Below, piece after piece: positions 1 to 12,166 of a stretch of DNA of 64,000 nt. The DNA comes from Actinernus sp. WN-2022. Taxonomy: Eukaryota > Cnidaria > Anthozoa > Actiniaria > Actinernidae. The notes below the pieces were generated by a model. The model saw only the letters and a list, made by a program, of their open reading frames with translations, was not told the DNA's origin and did no database searches. The stretch is taken from the NCBI GenBank assembly GCA_030867875.1, contig JAOWCC010000655.1, forward strand, positions 9,818,269 to 9,882,268, given 5' to 3'. Every line of letters starts with the position of its first letter. The stretch's first letter is position 1. The translations under genes and the position numbers were made by a program.

Positions 1-3
1 AAG

Positions 4-207
4 TCTAATAACATATCTAAACCTACTACAGCTGCTGAACATTTTCTCTCGACACCTAATCACACTGCTAATGACATGCAACTAATCCCCATCGAAAAAA
101 TGTTCTCTAATAGAGATTCAATTCGTAAGGCCAGAGAAGCTACTCTCATTACACAAGCTAGAACACTCGTACCTTATGGTCTCAACATCCGTGACGAGTC
201 ATACTAG
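4..207 (+). CDS. GIY-YIG endonuclease C-terminus, partial (Penelope-like)
   Basis: An open frame runs from the window edge to the TAG at 205-207 and gives 67 residues. It contains AAEHF, then PIEKMFSNRDSIRKAREATL, then LVPYGLNIRDESY at the end. This matches the usual tail of Penelope-like GIY-YIG endonucleases: an EHF block, a run of charged residues with RKAREA, and a closing GLN-x-RDE. In that family the endonuclease nicks target DNA to prime reverse transcription. The GIY-YIG signature itself would lie upstream, outside the window. No stop interrupts the visible part. It could instead come from a related GIY-YIG reverse transcriptase family. Confidence 0.6.
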   Translation, partial: SNNISKPTTAAEHFLSTPNHTANDMQLIPIEKMFSNRDSIRKAREATLITQARTLVPYGLNIRDESY

Positions 208-344
208 CTGGTATATATATAACCTTATTATCTTGTTATTTCTATATTTATAGTGTCAATCATTTGTCATCTATTTCCTGTATTTCGTAACCCATATTTC
301 TAGTTAGTCACGTTCGCCAATGTAATAACATTTCTTCATATTAC

Positions 345-373
345 CTGAAGAAGGCTGGTTTGGCCAGCCGAAA
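345..373 (+). ncRNA. Hammerhead-like motif in the Penelope 3' region
   Basis: A CTGAAGA box is followed by a perfect 6-bp stem (GGCTGG/CCAGCC, 353-358 with 364-369) and then GAAA. This resembles the hammerhead core C-U-G-A-N-G-A, stem II, G-A-A-A. One extra A sits between the box and the stem, which a canonical core would not have, and stems I and III are not obvious. Self-cleavage is therefore doubtful. Confidence 0.3.
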
Positions 374-420
374 TATCGTTATAAACCTCTAAAATTTACG
401 TTGTGTCGGCTTTGCTATTT

Positions 421-3400
421 TTAGTTTTCTGGACATCAATCGAAAAGTTGAGAATTTTAAGTTTCCTAATTAAAAATTATAAGACCTTGTAAACTTTAAC
501 TACTTATGATTCTTTTCCCGATACAAAAACATTAGGCTTTGTTTTTATAATTTTGTTGGTTGTGCGAAGCGATTATATATATCTCGGTATTTACAGAGAG
601 ATGACGAGGGGATCTTCTCAAATATGAAAGGTAATAAATACCCCTAAGTGCTAATGTAAAATAAACACATTTCCTTATGCAAGGCACAACGATCAACGCA
701 TTACTCTTTCGTGTTCGCCTTTCACGACTTTATGATTTACGCGAACTTAGCGAGACGTTTTCGCGCGCTAATAAATATTTTCTGGACCGCAAGTAGCTCA
801 ATTTATAAAGGGAAGACACACTTCAGGGGCAGATTCCGACTTCGGAAGAATGGTAGAATCTCCAAAAGGAACAAAGTATATTTTATTAAAAAATTGTCGT
901 GATATCATAATAAAATATTTTATTTTTAATTTGTAAATTATATTATAATAAAAAGTCCTTTGTTTAGCACTCGCAGAGTCCCCCCCCCCCCCCCCCCCAA
1001 CCCCTCCCAATTAGTTTCGCCCATCCGTATTTACTTTGCCAATACATTGTGCAGAGTTATAAAACAACATTCATATATATATGTATTTGTTACATTTGTA
1101 CCAGGTCAGAGAAAGGTACTAATTTATGATTTAAATTTCTTCAAGGAAATTATGGGTTATCCAAAAATCTTTTTTTTTTGGTGGTCATTTTCAATCAAAA
1201 TATTGGAGGTTGGGTACTTGTGAATTTTACAGAATTATGAATATATTTTGTGTATGGTTTTGGTATTCTTTATGAGGGTGGGGGAGGGAAAGTAGGGTTA
1301 TGCAGGTTTTATGTTTATAAAGACTACCCTTTCCTAGGTTATACTGATTTGTTTCATTTCCACCCCTTTCCTTAGAGTTGAAGTCTACTTTACAGTAACA
1401 ATATTTGCAATAAATACAACAAAATATACTTCTTTATTATCTAATATATGCAGGCTTAAACCCATTATTTGTGCCTGGGCAACAAGAGAATGTACATGAT
1501 TTCATGCCTTCCTTTATAAATATTAGCTATATATCCCATGGAGCTTTTGAACTTTTTAGTTGTGATATTGGAAGTAAATTAAAGACTGCATTGATTATGA
1601 CTATACCACAGGGGGGCAGGTTATTTATTCAGATTACGTCATATTTGTATGACTCCCCCCAGAATAAACTGCTTATTTAAATAAATTTAGCAACCCCCCT
1701 CCATCCTTTCAAAAATTTAATACACCGCCGTCCCTAGCCCTCCCCCCAGGCCATTTCCATATGCAAACTAGCATTAATTAACAAGCATAATTTTACAGAA
1801 CTGTCATTTCGGGCCGTGAAACTCTGTTTAATACTACAATATGTAGAAAAGCTAAGAATAAGCCATAAAATTAACTGTTATTAACTACCACTAATTTGGT
1901 GTCTGTAAAAAGTATTTGTTGCTGCATGGTATTCCAAAACTACACAAGAATATATTGTCCTTTAATTGATATCAAACATTATCATTAATTCCTTACATCA
2001 GGCATTGACCTAGCTGCATGCAACCTTAAGAAAAAGTGTTCTGGGGGGCGACCGGGAAGGTTTTTAGATTTTAGATTATTGCTAGTGCATTCTCCTGCAT
2101 TTCTTAAGCTAGCTGACTATTTAGTGCATTAATCCTACCATTTTAAGTGTATATACGTAGGTCTTTGTTTGACAAACATTAAAAAAATTAACATTAATCC
2201 ACCCAACCTTTCATAAATAAATTTCAAGATTCCCCCTTCTAAAGCCTGTTAAAAAAATTGGGATCCCCTTAAAAATCACCTGCCCCCCTCCCCCTGTCAG
2301 GTATACATATTATGAATACAGCCTAAAGGAATAAAAAGAACCCTGTAATTATTGGGTTCCAATGTTGTCACAATTGTTTTATCAGAAAACCTAACACAGT
2401 ATTTTTCAAGTGTTTAGAAGCAGTATGAATTAAGGCTATACCAATTATTTGTAATTGTTGCCATTTACATAAAATTATATATATACTAGCACACTAATTG
2501 TTATATAAAAGCTAGCTCAGAATTATGCTTGTACATGCATTTTTATTCGCTTTTGAAACACTCACATTTACAATAATTTTTGGCTGTGATTAAAGGTTTT
2601 TTCTGCAATAAACAGCTAGTGCACAACCTTCTGATTAATTAGTCAATTAACCTTTAATAAATAATAGTGTTATCAGAGTATATAATCTATAAATAATAAT
2701 GCACATGCATGCATGTCAAGACCTCAGGTATACCTGATTTAGTTAATGATATTAATTAAGGGAGCAAATACATACTATATATAATTATATATATATAATT
2801 AACTAAGGGAAACAAATTAAACTACTAAATGTATGTAAAATACCACAGGCAGTAATAGGAAATAAAACAACAATTTGATTAATTACCAATGAATTATTTA
2901 ACACAACTTTTAAATCTAAAATGCATGTAAGTGTGTGCTCAGTATATTATAATATTATATATAAATGGGCAACATACATGCATGACTGGCCTACTACTAA
3001 CACTTGAAAAATACTGTGTTTTAATAGTTAATATGTTTTCTGACAATTACAATTTTACAGTATTACAGCTAGGTTTTTTTATTTCTTTAATCCACCTAAT
3101 TTACCTTTTACATGTACTTCAAATTCCAATATCACAACTAGAAAAGTTCAAAAGCTCCAAGGGGTAGCTTATTTATGAAGGAAGTCATGAGGTCATGACT
3201 ACATCCTCTTGTTGGCTGGCACAAAATAATGGGTTCAAGCCTGTGTTGGTTAATAATTAAAGTAAGTACATTTTATTATATTTATTGTAATTATATTGTT
3301 ACTCAGTAAAGAAATATGAGACTTCAACTAAGGAAAGGGGTTAAACAGAAACAAATCAGCATACCTAGGAAGGGGTAGGGTAGAGTTATGATTAAGTGCA

Positions 3401-3950
3401 ATTGTTAAAGTCACCCAAAATTACAATCAAAATATCCTTACTCTTTCTCTACCAGGTACATATGTAACAATGTATACATAGTACATATATATATGAATTT
3501 GTATTTTTATATAACTCTGCATAAAGTATTGGAAAAGTAAAAAAAATATCTAAGAACTAAGGAGGGGGGGTGGGGGGGGGGGGGGGGGGGGGGGGGGGTA
3601 CTGTACTTTTTAAAATTATATTAATTATATTTAATATACAAATTAAAAATAATATTTTCTTATGAAATTACTACAAAATGTTAATAAAATATACTGTGTT
3701 CCTTGTTTCCTTACGTAGGGAAATTCGTTTTTTTAACGTTCACTTTGTTTTAGCACTTAATTAGGGTATTTATTACCTTTCGTATTTGAGAAGATCCTAT
3801 TGATCCCTCTGAAGCCGAAGAGAATAATCGCTTTGCACAATCGGGAAAAGAATCATAAGTAATTAAAGATTACAAGGTCTTATATTTTTTAATAAGGAAA
3901 CTTAAAATTCTCACCTTTCATCAACTTGCAACTTGTCCGGAAACTACGCA
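421..3950. repeat. 3.5-kb foldback with arms of about 1.1 kb and 0.8 kb
   Basis: The outer ~240 bp at 425-665 is the reverse complement of 3740-3948. It includes the shared stretch around 'cttatgattcttttcccgat' and 'gatcttctcaaat'. Similarity continues inward to about 1577 on the left and 3120 on the right, for example 'cccattattt' near 1461 against its complement near 3225. A 19-base poly-C run (980-998) on the left faces a 27-base poly-G run (3572-3598) on the right. The ~1.5-kb centre is AT-rich and I see no gene in it. This is most likely a non-autonomous DNA transposon with very long inverted ends, or two copies of one repeat in opposite orientation. No target duplication could be fixed. 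Confidence 0.7.
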
Positions 3951-5119
3951 AAAATGCCGTCTCAAAGGTATAAACGCTTACGAGCAAGTACTGAATTGCA
4001 CTTACTTTCATGATCACCGTTCAGGAAACAATTTTCAAACCCTTATTCGGCTCCAGCGGTTAGAAAAATCCAGGTTTAATAGTATTAAAGAATACTGAAA
4101 ATCCCACGATCCCGTGCAAAAGCCGGTGCCGAATTCGTAATCTTCCGCGAAAATGAAACATGAACTACAAGTTGCCGCCGGCCACCCACTGCGTATTATT
4201 TCTTACTGACCCACTCCTCCCTTTATTATGGCAACATCGCGTGGTTTCTTGAATTACGTCAACCCAGTTGTCAAAATTTTACTAGCACCACCCCGAAAAC
4301 AATTTCCTTTCCCCAAGTCCGCCATCATTGTCCGCCATCTTGGATTGGGCGCGCAAGGCCTCATGGTAAAGTTGCTCATAGATCTGAACTGGGGCCCAAA
4401 AAAAAAAAAAACCCGAAACGGACCAAAAGAGATGAGTCTGCGATAAAATTCTGGTGAGCGGTACGTGTTACCCAATTACGAGTTGGCACTTTATGTATCC
4501 TGCGTTATAGTGTCCCAATGTACCATATATGCTATGTCTACCATCTATATACTATCAGGCCTCAATGTCTCTAATTTCTGGCGATGTCAAGCTTCAAGCT
4601 CCTGATGAAAACAACCTGCAAACTGTATGCGACCGCATGAGGCATGACACAAGGCGAATCGACGAAGATTGAGCTGGTCTAGTCCAAGGAATACAGAATG
4701 TACAAAACAACTGATGACCTGAGTGATGGCTTGCATGATTTGAAGCTCTAGATTTGAAAGATAAATCCAAAATATCCTCCTTTCTTGCAACACGTCTTGA
4801 TCTCCCGTAAACTTTGTTTGGTACGAAAACCGGCGCCCGCTTGATTCACGCCGTGAAGTCCATGAGGCAAAATGAACTGCTGAACATTACGTGCTGCCGT
4901 GTATTGTCAATCCAGTTTTAGCATTAGTCCATCTTCATAATTCTGTGTCATTTTGGACTCCAAGGTTTTTCATAGCTAACGAACTATTTTCAAACTCGCT
5001 GAATCGGATTGACAAAACTGACTGATTTGGACATGTGATAAGTTCATGACGTAGCGACTGCGCGAATTAGGAGAATTCATGTTTTGATGATCATTATAAA
5101 CGCGCGATTTTCGTTTGTT
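3951..5119. other. Gene-free stretch
   Basis: No supported gene. 4090-4350 is richer in GC and CpG than its surroundings and holds 'gccatcttgg', a string common near promoters. The short open frames at 4228-4475 run through a poly-A tract and have no protein character. I could not assign 4480-5119. Confidence 0.4.
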
Positions 5120-5350
5120 TTACTTATTTTCTATGGGTTATTTTATGAAGGAAATAGAAAACAATTTTCCGGTGTTTCTATAGAGTTATAGAAACGTAAG
5201 TTTGGAAGTTTGGAATGACTCGAAATAGCTGTGGAAACACTCGCCCTTCGGGCTAAGGTGTTCCCACTGCCATTTTTTCGTTCTTCCAAACTCCCACTCG
5301 TGTTTCTATAACTCTATAGAAACACGGGTAATGTTTTCTATTCCTTAAAC
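5120..5350. mobile_element. Foldback MITE, family F1, copy 1
   Basis: The ends are inverted copies built around 'tttctatagagttatagaaa', itself nearly palindromic, preceded on both sides by AAATAGAAAACA-like sequence. The middle is a second hairpin, GGAAACACTCGCCC against GGGCTAAGGTGTTCCC. Two further copies lie at 31380-31690 and 59440-59735, so this is a dispersed family. It lies directly upstream of LINE ORF1 at 5432. Confidence 0.75.
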
Positions 5351-5431
5351 AAACTGCAGAAGGGATATCTATGAAATCTACTCCTTAGCCTGAGAAAATA
5401 GCTTCAGATCTTTAGAATTTACTTCCTAATC

Positions 5432-6241
5432 ATGAGCCTAACTCGAGAAGAGTTAAAAGAAATGTGGAAAGCCGAGTTTTTACCTAATATTCGCCAAGAA
5501 ATACGTAAAGACTCCGACTCTCTAAAGCAGAGCATGGCCGATCTGTCAAAAAGATTAGACGACTACGAAGCTTCGCAGAAGTTTATCTCCATGCAATACG
5601 ACAATATTCTGGCAGTGATCGGCGAAATTAAGAAGCAAGCTCAAAATACCGAGCATCAAGTTAGAGAAATTGCTATGGAATCTGACACGATGAAAAACCA
5701 AAGTTATGACATGGAGGTTCGCCTAGATGAACTCGCTCAGTATACTCGGCGTGACTCGCTAGAAGTGACAGGAATCCCGATCGTCCCAAATGACAATCCT
5801 GCCAAGCTAGTTAGTGAAATGGCTCAAGTGATTGGTGTGGAGCTCGATCCCCAAGATATTTCCATTGCCCATAGGCTTCCCTCGACAAATAAAGTCAAAG
5901 ATCGCTTGATCGTTAAGTTTACAAGACGAGAGAAGCGTGACGAAATATACAAGAAGCGCGCGAAACTGAAGTCGAAGAGTACCAAAGATCTGCCAACTGT
6001 AAGAGAACAACCTGAATCGTCGACAATAAGCCATAAAGCCAGTATTCATATCAATGAGAGCCTAACTCCATACCGAAAGCGCTTGTTTGGAGAAATCTTG
6101 AAATTCAAGCGTAACAACAACTACAAGCACCTATGGACTGTAAATGGTAAGATAAACCTCCGAGCAACAGACAATTCACCTCCCTTTAGTTTTACTTCCT
6201 TCGAACAATTTGATGACTTTCGTGACAGACTGCTAGGCTAA
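5432..6241 (+). CDS. LINE ORF1 protein: coiled coil plus RRM-like domain
   Basis: A 269-residue frame starts at ATG with no internal stop. Residues ~1-110 are rich in E, K, Q and L in a heptad-like pattern (for example DSLKQSMADLSKRLDDY), which suggests a trimerising coiled coil. From ~108 the text RRDSLEVTGIP, then ISIAHRLPS, RLIVKFTRREKRDEIYKKR and SLTPYRKRLFGEI follows the RRM plus C-terminal domain order of LINE ORF1 nucleic-acid chaperones. In the family this protein coats the element RNA. The complete frame suggests a fairly young copy, although ORF2 is broken. Confidence 0.85.
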   Translation: MSLTREELKEMWKAEFLPNIRQEIRKDSDSLKQSMADLSKRLDDYEASQKFISMQYDNILAVIGEIKKQAQNTEHQVREIAMESDTMKNQSYDMEVRLDELAQYTRRDSLEVTGIPIVPNDNPAKLVSEMAQVIGVELDPQDISIAHRLPSTNKVKDRLIVKFTRREKRDEIYKKRAKLKSKSTKDLPTVREQPESSTISHKASIHINESLTPYRKRLFGEILKFKRNNNYKHLWTVNGKINLRATDNSPPFSFTSFEQFDDFRDRLLG

Positions 6242-6243
6242 TT

Positions 6244-8676
6244 ACTCGGGCTGCCTGTGGCAGCGCCGAGTCTGAAAATGCAAGTGGTTATTATAATTTT
6301 TTTTAATCAGTGTCAGACGGCTTCTGCGCATGCGTTAAAGGTCAAATTCAAACCAATCAGATTGCACTGTGCTGGTCACGCAAACAAAGGTTAGATTTCC
6401 TCAGGCGCGCTCAGATAAGAAAATTCCAAGCTCAGACTAGGCGAGACAAGGAGATATCAATTTCAAATAGTCATTGTCAGAAATCTATTCCATCGTGGGC
6501 AATGATGCAATACAACCTAAATTTGGGTCAGGTCCATGTTTTACGACAGAATAACCAGAGTCTTTCTACTGGATTCGGAGAGCTCGAGACATTATACAAG
6601 TCTGCTAATATGGGGAAAACTGAAACAAAAAATGAACTTTGACGGCAGAAACCCTCATATTTGAGCCAAGCGGAATATTTACATGATCCGCTAAGATTTT
6701 TACAAATCTAATTAGTTAAGCAGATGTACGCAGTGTATGCCAACTGAAATGCTGTACTCGTTTTGTGGTTACGGCTCAGTGGGGCAACTACCCGAACAAG
6801 AAGCATGAACTGCCAGCAAAGAGAGAGGAAAACTGAAAGAGGAAATCCTTGTGAGAAATCGACGTACATATGAAGCTATATACGTTATCATCGACTATAT
6901 GGGAGTCAAACATCGAGCTGCTATGAAACCGCTTGTGACAGTTTGTTTACGCACTTTCATGACAAACGAACGTTTCTACTTTCGACACAACGGTCGCTAA
7001 ACTGTACGAAATCTCCAAGGATATATCCCTAATGTCCAAACTAAAGGGAAAAACTGAAAGAGGAAATCATTGTGACCAATCGACATAAATATGAAGCTCC
7101 AGAAGTAATTATTGAATACATGAGAACCCATAGAGAAAACCGATAATAATGAACACGGTATTAGTTTCACCGACATTTGTGGCGTAACTGAACTCGCACT
7201 ACAGCATAGCTTGAAATACTGTACGAAAACTCCCGTTTAAAAATTTCCTGATGCCGAAAGGACCGTAGCATTTAAACAAGATATCCTTCTGACCAATCGA
7301 CATACATATTAAGCTGTGAAAGTATGTTTCCATTCCATAACAGCCGATAGTGCAAACTAGTAAACTGCCACTAGTAAATTGACCTTGCGAGTACTGAACT
7401 TTCTAGCGTCAAATGCATGTGTTACGTTTCCAAACTTTAGGACAAGAAATCTTCCATAGAATGTTCTATTTTATTTACAGCTGAGAACTGTATTATTAAA
7501 CATAAGAAATAAAACAATGGTGCCATTTGAAGAATTATATCATGTCAAAAGTGCAAACGAAGAAATATATATCTACGGACGCGAGCAGCTCGATCGTTTC
7601 ACTTTGGTCAAACTCGGACTGTTTACGACTGGAACCTGCAGTTTTATCGGACCTGCAGACTAAATTGTAAACGTGTGGCCGTGTTCAGGCTAGTAAATCT
7701 AGCTAGCTAACCACAGGAGGTAGCGAGCTTCTTTAGTCTGAACAGTTTTTCTGCTCTGGTGATTAGCTAGCTAGTGGTCGGTGGAATACTTTGAAGTTCC
7801 AGGCTACCTAGCGAGGTAGCTTGAATAGAATCTAGCGCGCTAAAAGCCCATCGATGACAACTACCGGGTGTATTGTACGTCAATTGAGCCATCATGGATA
7901 ACGAGGATCGCCAAACACCAGTCAGTAGCAGTTTTTCGCACAGTTTTAATATTTTGGTTGAAATTTCAATTGAGCACTTTGGCGGTCAATTATTTGCGAT
8001 TACGAAACACTTGCGCCAAGGGCAGTTATAGACCAAATTTCTATCTTTTAGAGAGGGTCTGAATGGGGGGGTCTACATGTCAGTTGTCAGTTAAAATGTT
8101 GGCCATTTGTCAGTTGTCAGTTAGCCCTAGTTAATCATTACTAGAGAAAATTTACAATGTTTGACCCACAAAAACCAAATTTGTCAGTTGTCAGTTATTT
8201 TTCGGTTGTCAGTTGTCAGTAAAAAATCGTCATTTGTCAGTTGTCAGTTAACCCCATTCATGCCCTCTTTAGAGATAGAAACAAACCAGAAGAGGGAAAA
8301 ACAAAAAGTAAAACCTACTAAGTTACTAGGTCTGAACAGTACTAATTTATTAACTAGCTGCGAGTTGCTGACAGATATCTCAAGACTCTAGCTAGCTGCA
8401 CGATAGTAGTCTGAACATACATAAACACATGAATAAGTAGTGTTTTCAATAAAAGATCAACTACTTTAATTTACATACGAGAAAACAAAAATATTAAATT
8501 ACATACATGTATATATATACTAGGGGAGCAGAGAATGAAAGTCACCGCGCTACCGGCCACTCCTAAAGACTGCTAATAATTCTTCCCTTTGGTTATTACT
8601 AAGAGGATTTCAAATGAAAGTGTATTTCATCTTCAATCTCATGTGGCCCGAGTGAAAGCCCAGATGGGCTCTTGTT
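6244..8676 (+). mobile_element. Helentron-like non-autonomous element 1
   Basis: The left end begins (A)CTCGGGC with a short GC hairpin (GCTGCC/GGCAGC), then 'gaaaatgcaag'. The right end has GGCCCGAG (8645-8652), an AGCCC-AGAT-GGGCT hairpin (8657-8670), and stops at CTTGTT. A short inverted repeat that is terminal at the 5' end but ~25 bases internal at the 3' end, followed by a stem-loop, is the asymmetric end structure known for Helitron2/Helentron elements. A second copy with the same ends is at 25326-28388. The interior holds a degenerate ~225-bp repeat (about 6828, 7053 and 7283, sharing 'aatcgaca'-type cores) and a TGTCAGT cluster. No long ORF is present. Confidence 0.65.
8078..8250 (+). 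repeat. Cluster of five TGTCAGTTGTCAGT motifs
   Basis: The 14-base motif TGTCAGTTGTCAGT occurs near 8078, 8114, 8181, 8204 and 8235, with spacers of 20-70 bases that are not repeats of each other. It is itself a 7-base unit doubled. It lies in the 3' half of the Helentron-like element. Purpose unknown. Confidence 0.7.
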
Positions 8677-8690
8677 CTGTATAATTCTGT

Positions 8691-11600
8691 ATAACTTTAG
8701 CTAACTTATAAGTAAGTGTACAGACTTTGGAAATCCAATATGGCTTCTGGCTATCACGAAAACAACTTAAATCTACTAAGTAATCTTCCATTTCACTCTC
8801 TGTCAGACAGAGAATTTGGCGCTTTGTTTGGTTGCTGGTCTGGAAGGATAGATCTAAATAATACCACTGATTTTTACAACCTTTTTGATAATCCTGATAA
8901 ATTTGATAAATGCGATTCAGATTTAATGCTCTCTATCCCGTGTTCTAATTACTATTCAATTCCTGAAGTTAACAAATTAATGAACAAACCTAGACTGAAA
9001 TCCTTTTCGATCTTAATCACTGTAATGTTCGGAGTTTGTGCAAAAACTTAAATCTCCTAGAGGAAATGCTTGGCTCGCTAGATGTAAAACCTGATATAGT
9101 GGGGGTAACCGAGACAAAGTTGAATGAACGTTCTACCTCTAATATCGATTTACCTTCTTATACTTTTTACCATGTTGATTCGTCAACTAATGCAGGTGGG
9201 ACAGGCCTCTATATAGCTAATAATCTCAATGTAACTCCTAGACCCGAAATCAAATTTAATATGGAGCTGGTCGAATCCTGCTGGGCGCAAATTGATGCTG
9301 GTAACGGCAACAAGCCAATTATTATAGGTTGTATTTATAGACATCCCACCTGTAACCTTATTGAGTTTACTGATCAACTGAGTAATATACTCAAATCTAT
9401 CGATTCTAATAGACACCAAATCTATATATTTGGAGATACAAACACTGATTTTCTGAAATGTAACATACATTCCCCAACTGAAGAATATTTAGATATGCTA
9501 TATTCTAATAACCTTCTCCCTATTATTACCAAGCCTACAAGAATAACCGAACACACATCAACATTAATTGACCATATATACACCAACTCGCCTACAGCCA
9601 ATTTAACTTCTGGAATTGCTACCATCGATTTGTCTGACCACTTACCTGTATTTTGTATAGCCAGGACACAGATAAATAAATCCTCTAATAGATCATATTT
9701 TAGGGATTTCTCCAAATTCAACAAAGAGACGTTTTTAACTGATATCAATCAAATAAACTGGGAAGAAGTTTTAATACCTAGTAAAAACTTAGACGAGAAA
9801 GCAAAAGATGCAATAAGTGCAATAAGTAATGTTGTAAATAAACATGCTCCTATTAAACTGGGTTCTCGGAGAAAACAAAAACAATTAAATAAACCCTGGA
9901 TAACAACTGGAATTCTTAAATCAATTAAAAAGAAACAGAAAATGTACCGTACACACTTACTAAGCAAAAATCCAGAAAAAAAATCAGGAATATAAAAGAT
10001 ATGCAAATATACTCACCCATTTGAAGGAAAAAAACAAAAAAGAATACTATAGATTCCAATTCGAAAAAGTCTACTTGGAAGCTAATTGGTACACTTATTA
10101 CACGCAAAACTAAGGGCCAGACCCTGCCCTGTAGAATTTCAATTGGTAACAAAACTTATACTAAACAAGCAGATATTGCAGAGCAGTTTAATAACTATTT
10201 TGTTAATATAGGCCCAACTCTAGCAAGTAAAATAGCAGACAGCAATACTAGTCCCACTCAGTTTATAAGTAACTCCCCATCCTCCAGCTTCATTCTATCG
10301 CCAGTAACTGAATTACAAGTATTTACCCTTCTATCTGGATTGAATGAGAGTAAAGCTTATGTTAATATCCCAATTAGACTGATTAAGATGGCAAGTGCCC
10401 CCCTATCTGTTCCTTTTACCAAAATATATAACGAGTCAATCGCAACAGGCACAGTGCCTAAAATTTTCAAAATCTCAAGAGTAACCCCCATATATAAAAG
10501 TGGCAGCCCCACGGAACTAGGTAATTATAGACGAATTGCAGTAATTTCCCCTTTCAGTAAGATTTTAGAAAGGATGATCTATAATCAACTGATATTCTTT
10601 TTAGAAAAGCATAATATATTGTTTAATTACCAATTTGGGTTTAGAAAAGGATATTCAACAGAATATGCAATTCTTGAAACAGTGGAAAACCTTAAAACAG
10701 CACTAGATGAAAATAAAGTAACCTGTGGGATCTTTTTAGACTTCTCAAAAGCATTTGATACGATAAACCATGAAATTCTCCTAGCTAAGATGAGCAAATA
10801 TGGTATCCGTGGGCTACCTCATGAGTGGTTCTCTAGTTATCTAAAAGACAGAAAACAATATGTTAAAATTGGAAACACTGAGTCTAGTCAAAAACCAATA
10901 ACCTGTGGTATACCACATAGATCTACCCTAGGTCCTTTACTGTTTCTACTATACATAAATGACCTACCAAACTCTTCAAAGAAATTAATATTCAGAATAT
11001 TTGCAGATGATACTAATATTTTTTATTCCTCAAGTAATCTAAGAGAATTAGAAACAGTTATCAACGAAGAGCTCTCCGATGTTCTAAAATACTGCATGGC
11101 TAATAAATTGTCAATTAATTTCAAGAAAACAAATTATATGCTAATAACATCTCCAAGAAAAAAACCTAGTATATCAATAACTGTATGTAACATCGAACAG
11201 AAAGCACAAATCAAGTATCTGGGGGTTTTCATTGATGAAAGTCTAAAATGGGATGCACAAATAACACATGTTAATAATAAGTTAGCAAAAAATACAGGGA
11301 TCATCTTTAAGCTACGACATTATGTTTCAATCAGTAACTCTTAAGCACTTGTATTATACCCTAATTTACCCTTATTTACATTATGGATTAATGAGCTGGG
11401 ACACTGCTTGCCAGTCGAGGCTAAATACAGTTAAAACAAAACAAAACAAATGTATCCGATCCATTTTATTTGCCAACAGCAGAGAAAGTGCAACAATATA
11501 CTATAAGCTCTTAGAAGTCCTTAAATTGGAAAATGTCTTCAACCTTAAAATATCTTCTCTTGTCTACAAAATTAAGTCTGTTAAAGTCAATATCCCATCA

Positions 11601-11831
11601 GCTTTCCTTGACCTCATACCATCTGCTTCTGATATTCACAATTATAACACTAGATACTCTACCAATCAAAACCTAATATACAGACCAACATCCCGAACAA
11701 ATCATGGCCTAACTAGATTTAAAGCCATTTCATCAAGGGTGTGGAAAAAAATCCCACTAGCAATCAAACGCCTCCCCTACAATAGCTTTAAAAACCAATA
11801 CAAAATATTGTTACTTGATAACCAGAACTAA
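8691..11831 (+). pseudogene. LINE ORF2: endonuclease and reverse transcriptase, frameshifted
   Basis: The reading passes through several frames. 8740-9035 is an N-terminal stretch. 9036-9995 is an apurinic-type endonuclease, with VGVTETKLNE, IYIFGDTNTDF, STLIDHIYTN and LSDHLPVF marking the metal-binding and catalytic blocks. 9996-10339 has stops and shifts. 10340-11344 is the reverse transcriptase, with RVTPIYKSG, NYRRIAVIS, GIFLDFSKAFDTINHE and the catalytic FADDTNIFY. 11322-11831 is the C-terminal region after another frameshift, ending in the family's typical RVWKKIP block. In an intact element this protein cuts the target and copies the RNA there. This copy cannot be active. Confidence 0.85.
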
Positions 11832-12166
11832 CCATGTATTGCATACCCAAATTCTATCTGAATCAGTAATGGCATATTAACCAATATTGTATGTAAAATA
11901 TTTTCTCACCTTTTTTGTCTACTTTATAATATTGATTATTTTCCTCGACTATCTATTTTCACTGTGGTAGCAGCCAACACGAAAGCTTCAGCTACTTTGG
12001 CCACTACGCACATATCATCTAAAATTAAAATAATTATGTTCTGCAATCTATTAAGTTTTCTACTGCTGTAACAACTTTTGTACAATTATGAAAATAGTGC
12101 GAATAAAATGAATGAATGAATGAATGAATGAATACTACGTCGAACAATAGGCAAGACGGTCGGTCG

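Larger units (their letters stand above)
1..420 (+). mobile_element. 3' end of a Penelope-like retroelement
   Basis: The window opens inside the last coding part of a Penelope-like element (see the CDS at 4-207). About 140 bases after the stop there is a 6-bp stem-loop inside a hammerhead-like motif, which is where such elements often keep one. The 5' part lies outside the window. The 3' boundary is unclear because the foldback starting near 421 abuts it. Family assignment rests on the C-terminal protein pattern only. Confidence 0.6.
5351..12120 (+). mobile_element. CR1/L2-group LINE, split by a Helentron-like insertion
   Basis: ORF1 (5432-6241) and the remains of ORF2 (about 8691-11831) form one non-LTR retrotransposon of about 4.3 kb once the 2.4-kb insertion at 6244-8676 is set aside. 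The 3' end has 'aaaatagtgcgaataaaatg' followed by a short (AATG)n tail at 12105-12130, as expected for CR1/L2 elements that end in a microsatellite rather than poly-A. The 5' end is not defined; a foldback MITE abuts it. Confidence 0.8.

Noticed and set aside
4228..4475. Overlapping frames on both strands
   Set aside because: They run through a poly-A tract and have no start context or domain.
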